NCBI RefSeq assembly: GCF_026343125.1
Contig: NZ_JAPEMB010000001.1
Coordinates: 5,709,501-5,773,500, forward strand
Length of the DNA: 64,000 bases
Source of the DNA: Streptomyces sp. NBC_00094
GTDB taxonomy: Bacteria > Actinomycetota > Actinomycetes > Streptomycetales > Streptomycetaceae
Direction of reading: 5' to 3'
The position numbers and the translations under genes are program-made. The notes beneath the pieces are model-generated. The model was not told where the DNA came from and searched no databases. It saw nothing but the letters and a program-made list of their open reading frames with translations. Positions 51,440 through 59,801 of the stretch are shown here, one piece after another (the first letter of the stretch is position 1; each line of letters begins with the position of its first letter).

Positions 51440-51496
51440 GTGCTTGCTACCACGATGATTATCGGCAGCGGCGCGCCGGTCCGCAGTGGCCACTGA
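51440..51496 (+). CDS. cimA leader peptide with Ile-Ile codons
   Basis: GTG 51440 to TGA 51496, 18 residues: MLATTMIIGSGAPVRSGH; an ATG at 51455 would give a 13-residue form. Two adjacent Ile codons suit control of citramalate synthase, which feeds isoleucine synthesis. The terminator hairpin of the attenuator lies 53 bases downstream. Confidence 0.7.
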   Translation: MLATTMIIGSGAPVRSGH

Positions 51497-51548
51497 ATCG
51501 CGGCACAACCCCCGCGGCAGTGGACACCGTGCCTCAGACCCGCGCGCA

Positions 51549-51574
51549 GACCTCTCGCACCCGCGAGGGGTTTT
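51549..51574 (+). promoter_or_regulatory. cimA attenuator terminator
   Basis: CCTCTCGC (51549-51556) pairs with GCGAGGGG (51561-51568, one G-T pair) followed by six Ts. It has the same layout as the ilvB attenuator: short leader peptide, hairpin, T-tract, then the gene, whose ATG is 105 bases on. Confidence 0.8.
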
Positions 51575-51678
51575 TTCGTTTTCCGGCCCCACCCATGCCG
51601 GAAACGGACAGCGCGTGAGAATGGGGGCAAGTGGATCCAGACCTTCCGGAGCCACATCCGACAGGAGCCATCACAGTC

Positions 51679-53310
51679 ATGACCACGGAGAACGGCGAGA
51701 GCCCGCGCCTCGACGACCGCCATGTCGACGACAGCTTCCACGTCTTCGACACGACGCTGCGCGACGGGGCGCAGCGTGAGGGCATCAACCTCACGGTCGC
51801 GGACAAGCTGACCATCGCGCGCCACCTCGACGACTTCGGCGTGGGCTTCATCGAGGGCGGCTGGCCCGGTGCCAACCCGCGTGACACGGAGTTCTTCGCC
51901 CGCGCCCAGCAGGAGATCGCGTTCAAGAACGCGCAGCTCGTCGCCTTCGGCGCCACCCGCAGGGCCGGAGGCAACGCCGCAGAGGACCCGCAGGTCAAGG
52001 CGCTGCTCGACTCCGGTGCCCCGGTGGTCTGCCTCGTCGCCAAGTCGCACGACCGGCACGTCGAACTGGCCCTGCGCACGACCCTGGACGAGAACCTGGA
52101 GATGGTCCGCGACACCGTCTCCTTCCTGACCTCCCAGGGCCGCCGTGTCTTCGTCGACATGGAGCACTTCTTCGACGGCTACAAGGCCGACCCGGACTAC
52201 GCCAAGGCCGTGGTCCGCGCCGCGCACGAGGCCGGCGCCGACGTCGTCATCCTCTGCGACACCAACGGCGGGATGCTCCCGGCCCAGATCCAGGCCGTCG
52301 TCTCCACCGTCCTCGCCGACACCGGCGCCCGCCTCGGCATCCATGCCCAGGACGACACCGGCTGCGCCGTCGCCAACACCCTCGCCGCCGTCGACGCGGG
52401 CGCCACACACGTCCAGTGCACCGCCAACGGATACGGCGAGCGGGTCGGCAACGCCAACCTCTTCCCCGTCGTCGCGGCCCTGGAGCTCAAGTACGGCAAG
52501 CGGGTCCTCCCCGAGGGCGCGCTCGCCGAGATGACCCGGATCTCGCACGCCATCGCCGAGGTCGTCAACCTCACGCCCTCCACCCACCAGCCGTACGTCG
52601 GCGTCTCCGCCTTCGCGCACAAGGCCGGGCTCCACGCCTCCGCCATCAAGGTCGACCCCGACCTCTACCAGCACATCGACCCCGAGCTCGTCGGCAACAC
52701 CATGCGGATGCTCGTCTCCGACATGGCCGGCCGCGCCTCGATCGAGCTCAAGGGCAAGGAGCTCGGCGTCGACCTGGGCGACGACCGCGCCCTCGTCGCC
52801 CGGGTCGTCGAGCGGGTCAAGGAGCGCGAGCTCCGGGGCTACACGTACGAGGCCGCCGACGCCTCCTTCGAGCTGCTGCTCCGCGAGGAGGCCGAGGGCC
52901 GCGCCCGCCGCTACTTCCGTACGGAGTCCTGGCGCGCGATCGTCGAGGACCGCCCCGACGGCACCCACGCCAACGAGGCCACCGTGAAGCTCTGGGCCAA
53001 GGGCGAGCGGATCGTCGCCACCGCCGAGGGCAACGGCCCGGTCAACGCCCTCGACCTGGCGATGCGGGTGGCGCTGGAGCGCATCTACCCGCAGCTCGCC
53101 AAGTTCGAGCTGGTCGACTACAAGGTCCGCATCCTGGAGGGCCGCCACGGCACCGAGTCCACGACCCGGGTCCTGGTCACCACCAGTGACGGCAACGGCG
53201 AGTGGGCGACGGTCGGCGTCGGCGAGAACGTGATCGCGGCCTCCTGGCAGGCCCTGGAGGACGCCTTCACGTACGGGCTCCTGCGCGCGGGGATCGACCC
53301 GGCCGAATAA
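51679..53310 (+). CDS. cimA: Citramalate synthase
   Basis: A 543-residue DRE-TIM metallolyase-type enzyme condensing pyruvate and acetyl-CoA to (R)-citramalate, a threonine-independent route to 2-oxobutyrate and isoleucine. The substrate/metal block is FHVFDTTLRDGAQREGINLT, the metal HxH-type site is LGIHAQDDTGCAVANTLAAV, and the C-terminal LeuA-dimer regulatory domain (NALDLAMRVALERIYPQLAK ... EWATVGVGENVIAASWQALE) binds the feedback amino acid. The length fits CimA better than IPMS. The ATG at 51679 has AGGAG about 12 bases upstream. The gene stands behind an Ile-codon attenuator, which supports the citramalate reading. Confidence 0.93.
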   Translation: MTTENGESPRLDDRHVDDSFHVFDTTLRDGAQREGINLTVADKLTIARHLDDFGVGFIEGGWPGANPRDTEFFARAQQEIAFKNAQLVAFGATRRAGGNAAEDPQVKALLDSGAPVVCLVAKSHDRHVELALRTTLDENLEMVRDTVSFLTSQGRRVFVDMEHFFDGYKADPDYAKAVVRAAHEAGADVVILCDTNGGMLPAQIQAVVSTVLADTGARLGIHAQDDTGCAVANTLAAVDAGATHVQCTANGYGERVGNANLFPVVAALELKYGKRVLPEGALAEMTRISHAIAEVVNLTPSTHQPYVGVSAFAHKAGLHASAIKVDPDLYQHIDPELVGNTMRMLVSDMAGRASIELKGKELGVDLGDDRALVARVVERVKERELRGYTYEAADASFELLLREEAEGRARRYFRTESWRAIVEDRPDGTHANEATVKLWAKGERIVATAEGNGPVNALDLAMRVALERIYPQLAKFELVDYKVRILEGRHGTESTTRVLVTTSDGNGEWATVGVGENVIAASWQALEDAFTYGLLRAGIDPAE

Positions 53311-53371
53311 ACCCATAAAGTCGGTAGATCCTCTATGTCTAGTTCGATGCTGTTCGGGTAGCGTCGAACAC

Positions 53372-54691
53372 ATGAGGACCAGGCCGCTCTTCGCCCTGTC
53401 GGCCCTCGCCGGGCTGATACTGCTGCTGCTCCTGGCCCTGGCCCCGTCCGCGGGCGCCAGGGCCACGGGGATACCGGACGTGGCCGCCGCCCTGAAGCAG
53501 GGCCCGGTGTACGTCGACCCGGGCGCCGCCGACCAGCTCTCGAAGGCCGACGCGGACGCCCTCGCCCAGAAGATCAAGGACGCGGACAAGCCGCTCTTCG
53601 TGGCCGTCCTGCCGGCGAACGCCCAGTTCCCGGCGGAGGACCTCTTCCGGGACCTGCGCACGCAGACCGGGATCACCGGCCTGTACGCGATCCGCCTCGG
53701 AGACGGTTTCGACGCGAAGGCCGACGCCGCCGTCATGTCCCCGCAGGCCGTCGGGAACCTCGTCGCCTCCGTACGCCAGCCCGGCGTCGACGCGGCCACC
53801 GAGCTGAACAACTTCGCCGACCAGGCCCTGCTCACCCTGCGCGGCTCCGCGCCCGCCTCCTGGGGCTCCGTCGGTACGGACTCCGGGGTCCCCGTCGCCG
53901 GACTCGTCACGCTCGGCGCGGTCGTCGCCGTGAGCGGCGGGGCCGCCTACACCGTCGTCCGCCGCAAGAGGCTCCGCAAGGAGGCCGAGGAGCGGGCCGC
54001 CCTCGACAAGCTGCGGGTCGTCGTCGACGAGGACATCACCGCCTTCGGCGAGGAGCTCGAACGCCTCGACTTCCACCCCGCCGAGCCCGGCGCCGACGAC
54101 ACCAGGCGCGGCGACTACGAGCGCGCCCTCGACTCGTACGACAAGGCGAAGTCCCTCATGGGCTCCGCGACCCGCCCGCACGACGTCCGCGCGGTCACCG
54201 AGGCCCTGGAGGACGGCCGGTTCTCCCTCGCCGTCCTCGCCGCCCGCCGCGAGTCCCGCCCGCTGCCCGAGCGGCGCGCCCCCTGCTTCTTCGACCCGCG
54301 CCACGGCCCGTCCGCCGAGGACCGCACCTGGGCCCCGGCCGGCGGGACCGCCCGCCAGGTCCCGGTCTGCGCCGCCGACGCGGCGCGCCTCGACGACGGC
54401 CTCGACCCCCTCGCCCGTACCGTCGACACGGACGCGGGCCGCCGCCCCTACTGGGAGGCGGGCCCCGCCTACGGCCCCTGGGCCGGCGGCTACTTCGGCG
54501 GCGGCCTCCTCCCCGGCCTGCTCATGGGCACGGTGCTCGGCTCCATGCTCGCCACCCCGGCGTACGCCTCCGAGTACGGCGGCGGCGACTTCGGAGGCGG
54601 TGACTTCTCCGGCGGTGACTTCTCCGGCTCCGACTTCGGCTCCGGCGACTTCGGCGGAGGCGGCGGATTCGACGGCGGCGGCGGGTTCTGA
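53372..54691 (+). CDS. Secreted/membrane protein with N-terminal domain and Gly-rich tail
   Basis: A 439-residue protein. The signal peptide (LFALSALAGLILLLLLALAP) is followed by an extracellular domain of about 150 residues (YVDPGAADQLSKADADALAQ, then KIKDADKPLFVAVLP, resembling the TPM/DUF4350-like exported domains), one membrane helix (VAGLVTLGAVVAVSGGAAYT), a cytoplasmic charged region with CFFDPRHGP, and a tail of GGGDF/SGGDF/SGSDF repeats ending in GGGGF. Function is unknown; Gly-rich tails of this kind usually sit at the membrane face. A short inverted repeat GTTCGA/TCGAAC (53342-53369) overlaps its promoter region. Confidence 0.85.
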   Translation: MRTRPLFALSALAGLILLLLLALAPSAGARATGIPDVAAALKQGPVYVDPGAADQLSKADADALAQKIKDADKPLFVAVLPANAQFPAEDLFRDLRTQTGITGLYAIRLGDGFDAKADAAVMSPQAVGNLVASVRQPGVDAATELNNFADQALLTLRGSAPASWGSVGTDSGVPVAGLVTLGAVVAVSGGAAYTVVRRKRLRKEAEERAALDKLRVVVDEDITAFGEELERLDFHPAEPGADDTRRGDYERALDSYDKAKSLMGSATRPHDVRAVTEALEDGRFSLAVLAARRESRPLPERRAPCFFDPRHGPSAEDRTWAPAGGTARQVPVCAADAARLDDGLDPLARTVDTDAGRRPYWEAGPAYGPWAGGYFGGGLLPGLLMGTVLGSMLATPAYASEYGGGDFGGGDFSGGDFSGSDFGSGDFGGGGGFDGGGGF

Positions 54692-54829
54692 CCGCACGGC
54701 GACCGGGGCCGCACGGGGCCCCGGGCGTTGAACGCGTTGAGTAGACGTGCGCGCACGAACGGTGATCGGTGACAGTGCTCGCGGCGGCGCAGCCCGCGCC
54801 GGCCGAGCACACCGAAAGGTCGCACCACC

Positions 54830-55819
54830 GTGCCGAACAGCACCTCCGCCCAGACCGGCACCACCGTCGAGACCGGCACCCCCGGGCCGTTGGACGTTCA
54901 CGGCCTGATCTGTGTCGAGCCCCCCTACTTCGCCCTCCGTGACCTGCGCCGGGAGGCACCCGGCGAGGTCACCGCCGAGATACCCGTCGAGGCCGACGGC
55001 GGTCGCCAGGCCACCCCCATCGGCATCTCCGAGATCGGCCGCCACCTCGCGATCGCCGGACTGTGCGCCGCCGCCACCGTCAACCCCCGCGAGGGACGCC
55101 ACTTCTACCTGGCCCGTGCGGCCCGCGGCAGCTGGCACGCCCCCGCCACCCCTCCCGGCACGCACCCGGTGGACGGGCTGATCGGCAGGGCAGGCGCCGC
55201 CTTCTCCTCCCCGCGCCGGGTGGCGGCGGGGACCTGCCTCACCAGCCGGGACGGCACCCTGCTCGCCACCCTGGACGTCGAGTACGACGTACTGGCGCAG
55301 CCCGTCTTCGAACGGGTCCTCGGTGACCGGGTTCCCGACGCCCCCGTCACCGTCAACCCGTACTCCCTGCCGATGCCCCTGCGGCAGGTGGAGGTCCGGG
55401 GCGGCCACGGCTCGGCCGCGCTGACCGTCACGCCCGAGATGTGCCCCGGCCACTTCGCCGGCCACCCGGTGCTCCCCGTGGCCACCCTCTCCGTCGGCAT
55501 GACCACGCTCATCGACCACGTCGTCGCCGCCCGCGGCCGCCATCTCCGCTGGCTGCCCGTGACCTGGTTCCTCAGTGCCGACAAGCTCGTGCACGCGGGG
55601 GAGACGGTCGTCTTCGAGGGCGAGGTCACCTATGCCGCCGGAGACCCGAAGGGCGCCCTCGGCGCGGCGGGTGCCGTCGCCTCGTTCCGCGGCACCGCGC
55701 GGGTGGGCTCCGAGACCGTCGCGGAGGCCGGAGTCGACCTCCTCCTCGTCGACGACGGCGTCCCGGGGGTGCTGCGCCCCGCATCGCCGTCCGCCGTCCG
55801 TCCGGCTCCGCACGCCTGA
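54830..55819 (+). CDS. Tandem hot-dog domain protein (AfsA/FabZ-like)
   Basis: A 329-residue protein made of two hot-dog folds. The second contains MCPGHFAGHPVLPVATLSVG, the pattern of FabA/FabZ dehydratases and of the AfsA-type butyrolactone synthases (GHFxGxPVxPG). The first (GISEIGRHLAIAGLCAAATV, then YLARAARGSW) also resembles AfsA-like halves. The catalytic His of FabZ-type enzymes is kept in GHFAGH, but the order is not a standard dehydratase. The GTG at 54830 has AAAGG upstream. Two bases after its stop starts the ketosynthase-like gene, so the pair probably works on one acyl chain. Confidence 0.75.
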   Translation: MPNSTSAQTGTTVETGTPGPLDVHGLICVEPPYFALRDLRREAPGEVTAEIPVEADGGRQATPIGISEIGRHLAIAGLCAAATVNPREGRHFYLARAARGSWHAPATPPGTHPVDGLIGRAGAAFSSPRRVAAGTCLTSRDGTLLATLDVEYDVLAQPVFERVLGDRVPDAPVTVNPYSLPMPLRQVEVRGGHGSAALTVTPEMCPGHFAGHPVLPVATLSVGMTTLIDHVVAARGRHLRWLPVTWFLSADKLVHAGETVVFEGEVTYAAGDPKGALGAAGAVASFRGTARVGSETVAEAGVDLLLVDDGVPGVLRPASPSAVRPAPHA

Positions 55820-55821
55820 CC

Positions 55822-56826
55822 GTGCGTCCGGCCAGCAGCACGACGCGCCGTCACGCGCGGATCGTTTCGGTCGCGGCGTACCACCCGGTCCGCTCCGTCG
55901 GCAACGCCGAACTCATCGAGTCGTACGGGCTCGACTCCACCGACGCCTGGATCCGCGCCCGCACCGGCATCGGTGCCCGCGGCCTCGCGGGCCCGCACGA
56001 GACCCTCGCCCACATGGGGGCGCGCGCGGCCGAACGGGCCGTGCGGCGGGCGGGCCTCGAAGGGGGCGGCATCGACTGCGTCCTCGTCGCCACGATGAGC
56101 CACCTCACGGGCGACACCTCGCTCGCGCGCGAGATCGCCGACCGGCTGCACCCGGTGCCGCGCGCGGCCCTGGACGTCTCCGCCGCGTGCGCAGGCTTCG
56201 CCACCGGTCTCGAGCTGGCCCGCTGCCTCGTCTCCGGAGGTGTCTTCGGCCGGGTCCTGCTCGTCGGCGCCGAGCGGATGTCCGACATCGTCGAGGCCGC
56301 CGACCGGACCACCAGCGTCATCTTCGGCGACGGTGCGGGCGCGGTGGTCGTCGAGGCCGCCGACGAGCCCGGGATCTCCGCCGCCGCGTGGGGAAGCGAC
56401 GGGGCGCAGGGCGACCTGCTCAGCCGGGCGCCCGGCGACCCCCGGAACCCGCCGAAGGGCGCCGAGGGGCCGCCGTACCTGCGGATGCGGGGTCCTGAGC
56501 TCTACCGCTGGGTCATGGCCCACGTGCCGGAGAACGCCCACCAGGCCCTGCGGCGCGCCGGGATCACCGCGGGGGAGCTCGACGCCTTCATCCCGCACCA
56601 GGCCAACGACCGGATGATCACCGGTCTGGCCAAGGCGCTCGGACTGCCCCCGACCGTGGCCGTGGCCAGGGACGTGGTCCGGCGCGGCAACACCTCCGCG
56701 GCCTCCATCCCGCTGGCCATGGAGGCCCTGCTGGGCGAGCGGCCCGAACTGTCCGGCGGGCTCGCCCTCCTGACGGGATTCGGCGCGGGCGTCGCGTACG
56801 CCGCCCAAGTGGTCCGGCTCCCGTGA
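55822..56826 (+). CDS. 3-oxoacyl-ACP synthase III-like ketosynthase
   Basis: A 334-residue thiolase-fold condensing enzyme. The catalytic triad is complete: Cys in DVSAACAGFATGLELA, His in FIPHQANDRMITGLAKALG, Asn in VRRGNTSAASIPLAMEALLG. It starts chains by joining an acyl-CoA to malonyl-ACP, or makes a related C-C bond. It is not in a fatty-acid cluster; its partner is the tandem hot-dog gene two bases upstream, followed by a TPR regulator. The GTG at 55822 is chosen from that tight junction. A small dedicated acyl product, possibly a signalling lipid or butenolide-like compound, is my inference. Confidence 0.88.
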   Translation: MRPASSTTRRHARIVSVAAYHPVRSVGNAELIESYGLDSTDAWIRARTGIGARGLAGPHETLAHMGARAAERAVRRAGLEGGGIDCVLVATMSHLTGDTSLAREIADRLHPVPRAALDVSAACAGFATGLELARCLVSGGVFGRVLLVGAERMSDIVEAADRTTSVIFGDGAGAVVVEAADEPGISAAAWGSDGAQGDLLSRAPGDPRNPPKGAEGPPYLRMRGPELYRWVMAHVPENAHQALRRAGITAGELDAFIPHQANDRMITGLAKALGLPPTVAVARDVVRRGNTSAASIPLAMEALLGERPELSGGLALLTGFGAGVAYAAQVVRLP

Positions 56827-56920
56827 GGGGGCGGGGCCGTCCCGAGGGGCGACCGGTGCCCCACGGAATGCCGGCGTCACCATGGACAGGTCGGACACGG
56901 AAGAGAAGGAGGACGAGGCC

Positions 56921-58285
56921 GTGACCACTCGACGTGCCGGTCATCTGCTGAACGGTCTGCTTGCCGAGGCGCGGTGGAGCGCCGGTGACCTGGCCCGGGC
57001 CGTCAACGCCCTCGGCACCCGGCAGGGCATACCCCTGCGGTACGACCGCTCGGCGGTCGCGCACTGGATGGCCGGTTCCTTCCCGCGGCCGCCGGCCGGC
57101 GAGCTCGCGGCGCAGGCCCTGAGCCAGCGCCTCGACCGGGTGGTGACGCCCGAGGAGACCGGGCTCGTCAGGGACCGGGGCGGCGCCGGGTCCGACGTGG
57201 CCGCGCCCTCGGCCCGGGCCGACCCGGTGGGGGAACTGATGGCGCTCTGCCGGAGCGACGCCGGCTCCACCCACCGCGGAGCGCTCGCCGGGATCGTGTA
57301 CGACGCGGCCTACGTCCCGCCGCCCGTACGCCGCAGCGGTACGGGGCGGTCGGCGCCCAGGATGACCCACCGGGCCGGAGCCGGGGACGTCGAGCTGATG
57401 CGACGGCTGACCCAGGTCTTCAGCGACCTCGCCGCGGCCCACGGCGGAGGGCACGCCCGGACGGCGCTCGCCGCCTACCTCGGCGACGACGTGGCCCGGG
57501 CGCTGCGGTCCACCGCCCCACCCGGGCTGCGCGCCGAACTGTTCACCGGCGCGGCGCAGTTGACCCATGTCCTGGCGGCGTCGACGGACGACGCGGGGCG
57601 GCCGGGGCTGGCCCAGCGGTACTACCGCCTGGCCCTCGGGCTCGCGGTCGAGGCGGAGGACCGGCGTATGCGGGCGATCGTGGTGCGCTCGCTGAGCGCC
57701 CAGGCCGCCAGGCTCGGGCACCGGGCGAGCGCGACGGCCTACGCGGACGAGGCCGTGCGCGCGGCGCGGGCCACCGGGGACGACGCGACCGTCTCCTTCG
57801 CGCTGGTCCAGCGCTCGCTCACGTACGCCCTGAGGCGGGAGGAGCGGGCCGCGCGGGCCGATATGGCCGCCGCGGAGCGGATGCACGACCGGGCCACCGC
57901 CCGGCCGGGCCCCTTCGCGGCCTATCCGCGGTCGGGCCTCGACTATCAGCGGGCCGAGGTCTTCCACGCCCTGGGGCAGCGGGACGAGGCGGTGCGGGCG
58001 CTGCGCCAGGCCGTCGCCCTGCGCCCGCCGGAGCAGCACCGCGCCCATGCGCTCACCCAGGCGCGGCTGGCCGAGGTCCTGATCGGCGACGGGAAGGCGG
58101 AGGAGGCGTGCGGTCACTGGAACCTCTTCCTCGACCACTATCCGCACATCCGGTCGGCCCGCGCCGAACAGGCCCTCGCCCGGCTGCACTACGGTCTGAG
58201 CGCCGTGCCCCACCAGGCCGACGGGGCGGCGCTCAGGGAACGGGTCAGCGCCCTGGCGCGGACTCGGCGCACGTCGGAAGGGTGA
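56921..58285 (+). CDS. TPR-containing regulator with HTH-like N-terminus
   Basis: A 454-residue protein. The N-terminal part (LLAEARWSAGDLARAVNALG, then RYDRSAVAHWMAGSFPRPP) looks like the XRE-type domains that open Streptomyces TPR regulators. The rest consists of helical repeats (YYRLALGLAVEAEDRRMRAI, YADEAVRAARATGDDATVSF, YQRAEVFHALGQRDEAVRAL) of the tetratricopeptide kind. The GTG at 56921 is preferred, with AAGGAGG eight bases upstream; an ATG at 56882 is in frame but has no ribosome site. It follows the ketosynthase gene after about 94 bases and may control it. Confidence 0.8.
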   Translation: MTTRRAGHLLNGLLAEARWSAGDLARAVNALGTRQGIPLRYDRSAVAHWMAGSFPRPPAGELAAQALSQRLDRVVTPEETGLVRDRGGAGSDVAAPSARADPVGELMALCRSDAGSTHRGALAGIVYDAAYVPPPVRRSGTGRSAPRMTHRAGAGDVELMRRLTQVFSDLAAAHGGGHARTALAAYLGDDVARALRSTAPPGLRAELFTGAAQLTHVLAASTDDAGRPGLAQRYYRLALGLAVEAEDRRMRAIVVRSLSAQAARLGHRASATAYADEAVRAARATGDDATVSFALVQRSLTYALRREERAARADMAAAERMHDRATARPGPFAAYPRSGLDYQRAEVFHALGQRDEAVRALRQAVALRPPEQHRAHALTQARLAEVLIGDGKAEEACGHWNLFLDHYPHIRSARAEQALARLHYGLSAVPHQADGAALRERVSALARTRRTSEG

Positions 58286-58419
58286 CAAGTCGGGTAAAAG
58301 GGATCATCCATGGGGCAGGGGTATCACGCGGTCCGGCGGGGGCGTGGCAGGCAGGCGCGGGTGGGAGTCGTGCGATTTTATGAGTATCTGAAATGGCCGG
58401 AGGGCAGCCGGAATTCAGG

Positions 58420-59532
58420 TCACACCAGCGGCTTCACCGACATCAGCAGGTGCCGGTGGGTCGGCTTCTCGGCGTCGGTGAGGAGGGCCCGCTGGCCGGG
58501 GCCCAGGAGGTGGAAGCGGGCCTCGGGGGCGTCCAGGGAGCTCAACGCGTCCAGGAGGTAGCCCGGGTTGAACGCGACCGTCATCGAGTCCGCCCCGGCG
58601 AGGGTGCCGGGGAGGTGCTGGGAGGCCACGTCGTCCTCGTACCCCGCCTGGAGGTGGACTCCCGAGGGTGTGAAGGCCAGCTGGACCGGGCTGTCGCCCT
58701 CGGCGACCACCGCGACCCGCTTGACGGCCTCCGTCAGCGGCGCCCGCTCCGTCACCGCCAGGGCGTGGTCGCCCAGGGCGAAGAGCTTGTCGTGGCGGGG
58801 GAGCCGTCCGTCGAGCAGCCGGGTGGTGGTCCGCGTGCCCCCGCTCTCGAAGCCGATCGAACCGGCGTCGAGCGCGAGGCGGGCCGGGCCGGCGCCCGCG
58901 AGGGAGCGGGCGATCTCGGTCAGACGACGGGCCGGGACGACCACGTCGGCCGGCGTGGCGGGCGCCGCCGCCCTGCCGAAGTCCGGGTACCACTCCAGGG
59001 TGCGGACCGCGTAGCGGTAGCGGTCGGTGGCCGCGAGCGTCATGGTCGACCCGTCCAGGGCGAGCCGTATCCCGGTGAGGACCGGCAGGGAGTCGTCCCG
59101 GCCCGCCGCCACGGCGATCCGGCCGACCGCCGCCGCGAAGGCGTCCCCGTCCACCGTGCCCAGGACCTCCGGCAGCGCGGGCGGGGCCGGGTAGTCGTCG
59201 AGCGGCAGCAGGGAGAGGCCGAAGCGGGCGTCGCCCGAGGTCACCGTGAGCCGGGCGCCCTCGACGACGAGCTCCGTACGGCCGCGCGGCAGCACCTTGC
59301 AGATGTCGAGGAGCCGGCGGCCCAGTACCAGGGCCCGTCCCTCGGCGAGCGTGTCGGCCTCGACCTCGACGCGGGCGGACGCCTCGTGGTCGAGGCCGGA
59401 GACCCGCAGCCGCCCCTCCGCCGCCTCCAGGAGCAGCCCGCCGAGGACGGGCATCGGGGAGCGGGGCGGCAGCACGCGCGCGGCCCAGGCCACGGCGTCG
59501 GTCAACACGTCGCTTTCGATACGGAATTCCAT
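58420..59532 (-). CDS. DNA polymerase III beta clamp paralogue
   Basis: A 370-residue sliding clamp with the three usual domains: MEFRIESDVLTDAVAWAARV, GDAFAAAVGRIAVAAGRDDS (domain 2) and GDHALAVTERAPLTEAVKRV (domain 3). It ends HRHLLMSVKPLV, where housekeeping clamps end with MPxR/L. The gene is far from any dnaA-dnaN-recF order in this window, so it should be an extra clamp and not the replicative DnaN. Its role may be repair or a mobile function; nothing next to it shows which. The ATG at 59532 is chosen by homology; starts up to ten residues longer exist. It is convergent with the TPR regulator gene, about 134 bases apart. Confidence 0.9.
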   Translation of the reverse strand: MEFRIESDVLTDAVAWAARVLPPRSPMPVLGGLLLEAAEGRLRVSGLDHEASARVEVEADTLAEGRALVLGRRLLDICKVLPRGRTELVVEGARLTVTSGDARFGLSLLPLDDYPAPPALPEVLGTVDGDAFAAAVGRIAVAAGRDDSLPVLTGIRLALDGSTMTLAATDRYRYAVRTLEWYPDFGRAAAPATPADVVVPARRLTEIARSLAGAGPARLALDAGSIGFESGGTRTTTRLLDGRLPRHDKLFALGDHALAVTERAPLTEAVKRVAVVAEGDSPVQLAFTPSGVHLQAGYEDDVASQHLPGTLAGADSMTVAFNPGYLLDALSSLDAPEARFHLLGPGQRALLTDAEKPTHRHLLMSVKPLV

Positions 59533-59678
59533 GCCGCCGACGCTAGCGACCGCCACTGACAACGGCGTTGACCAGCAGGTTCAGCCGTCCCTCGGCGAGG
59601 TCGGGCGGGAGCCGGTCGCCCCCGTCGAGGGCGGCCGGGCCGGTGGTGTGCTCCGGACCGCCTCTGTTCGCGACGTCC

Positions 59679-59719
59679 CGGGACGAGGTCGGGACTAGGT
59701 CGGGACGAGGTCGGGACGA
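59679..59719. repeat. 11-bp direct repeat array, CGGGACGAGGT
   Basis: CGGGACGAGGT at 59679-59689, CGGGACTAGGT at 59690-59700, CGGGACGAGGT at 59701-59711 and a partial CGGGACGA from 59712. It lies about 90 bases before the serine hydrolase start, with a period of one DNA helical turn. Confidence 0.75.
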
Positions 59720-59801
59720 ACCCGGCCCTGCGGGAAGGGGAGCGGGCCGTCCACCGTTCTACGCTCTGATCTCACAACGGCACACAGGGGGAGAGAGCGC
59801 G

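Noticed and set aside
51679..53310. 2-isopropylmalate synthase
   Set aside because: The length, the Ile-codon attenuator and the active-site block fit citramalate synthase better.
58310..58561. 83-codon frame between the TPR regulator and the clamp gene
   Set aside because: Most of it is antisense to the clamp gene, and its composition is basic and motif-free.
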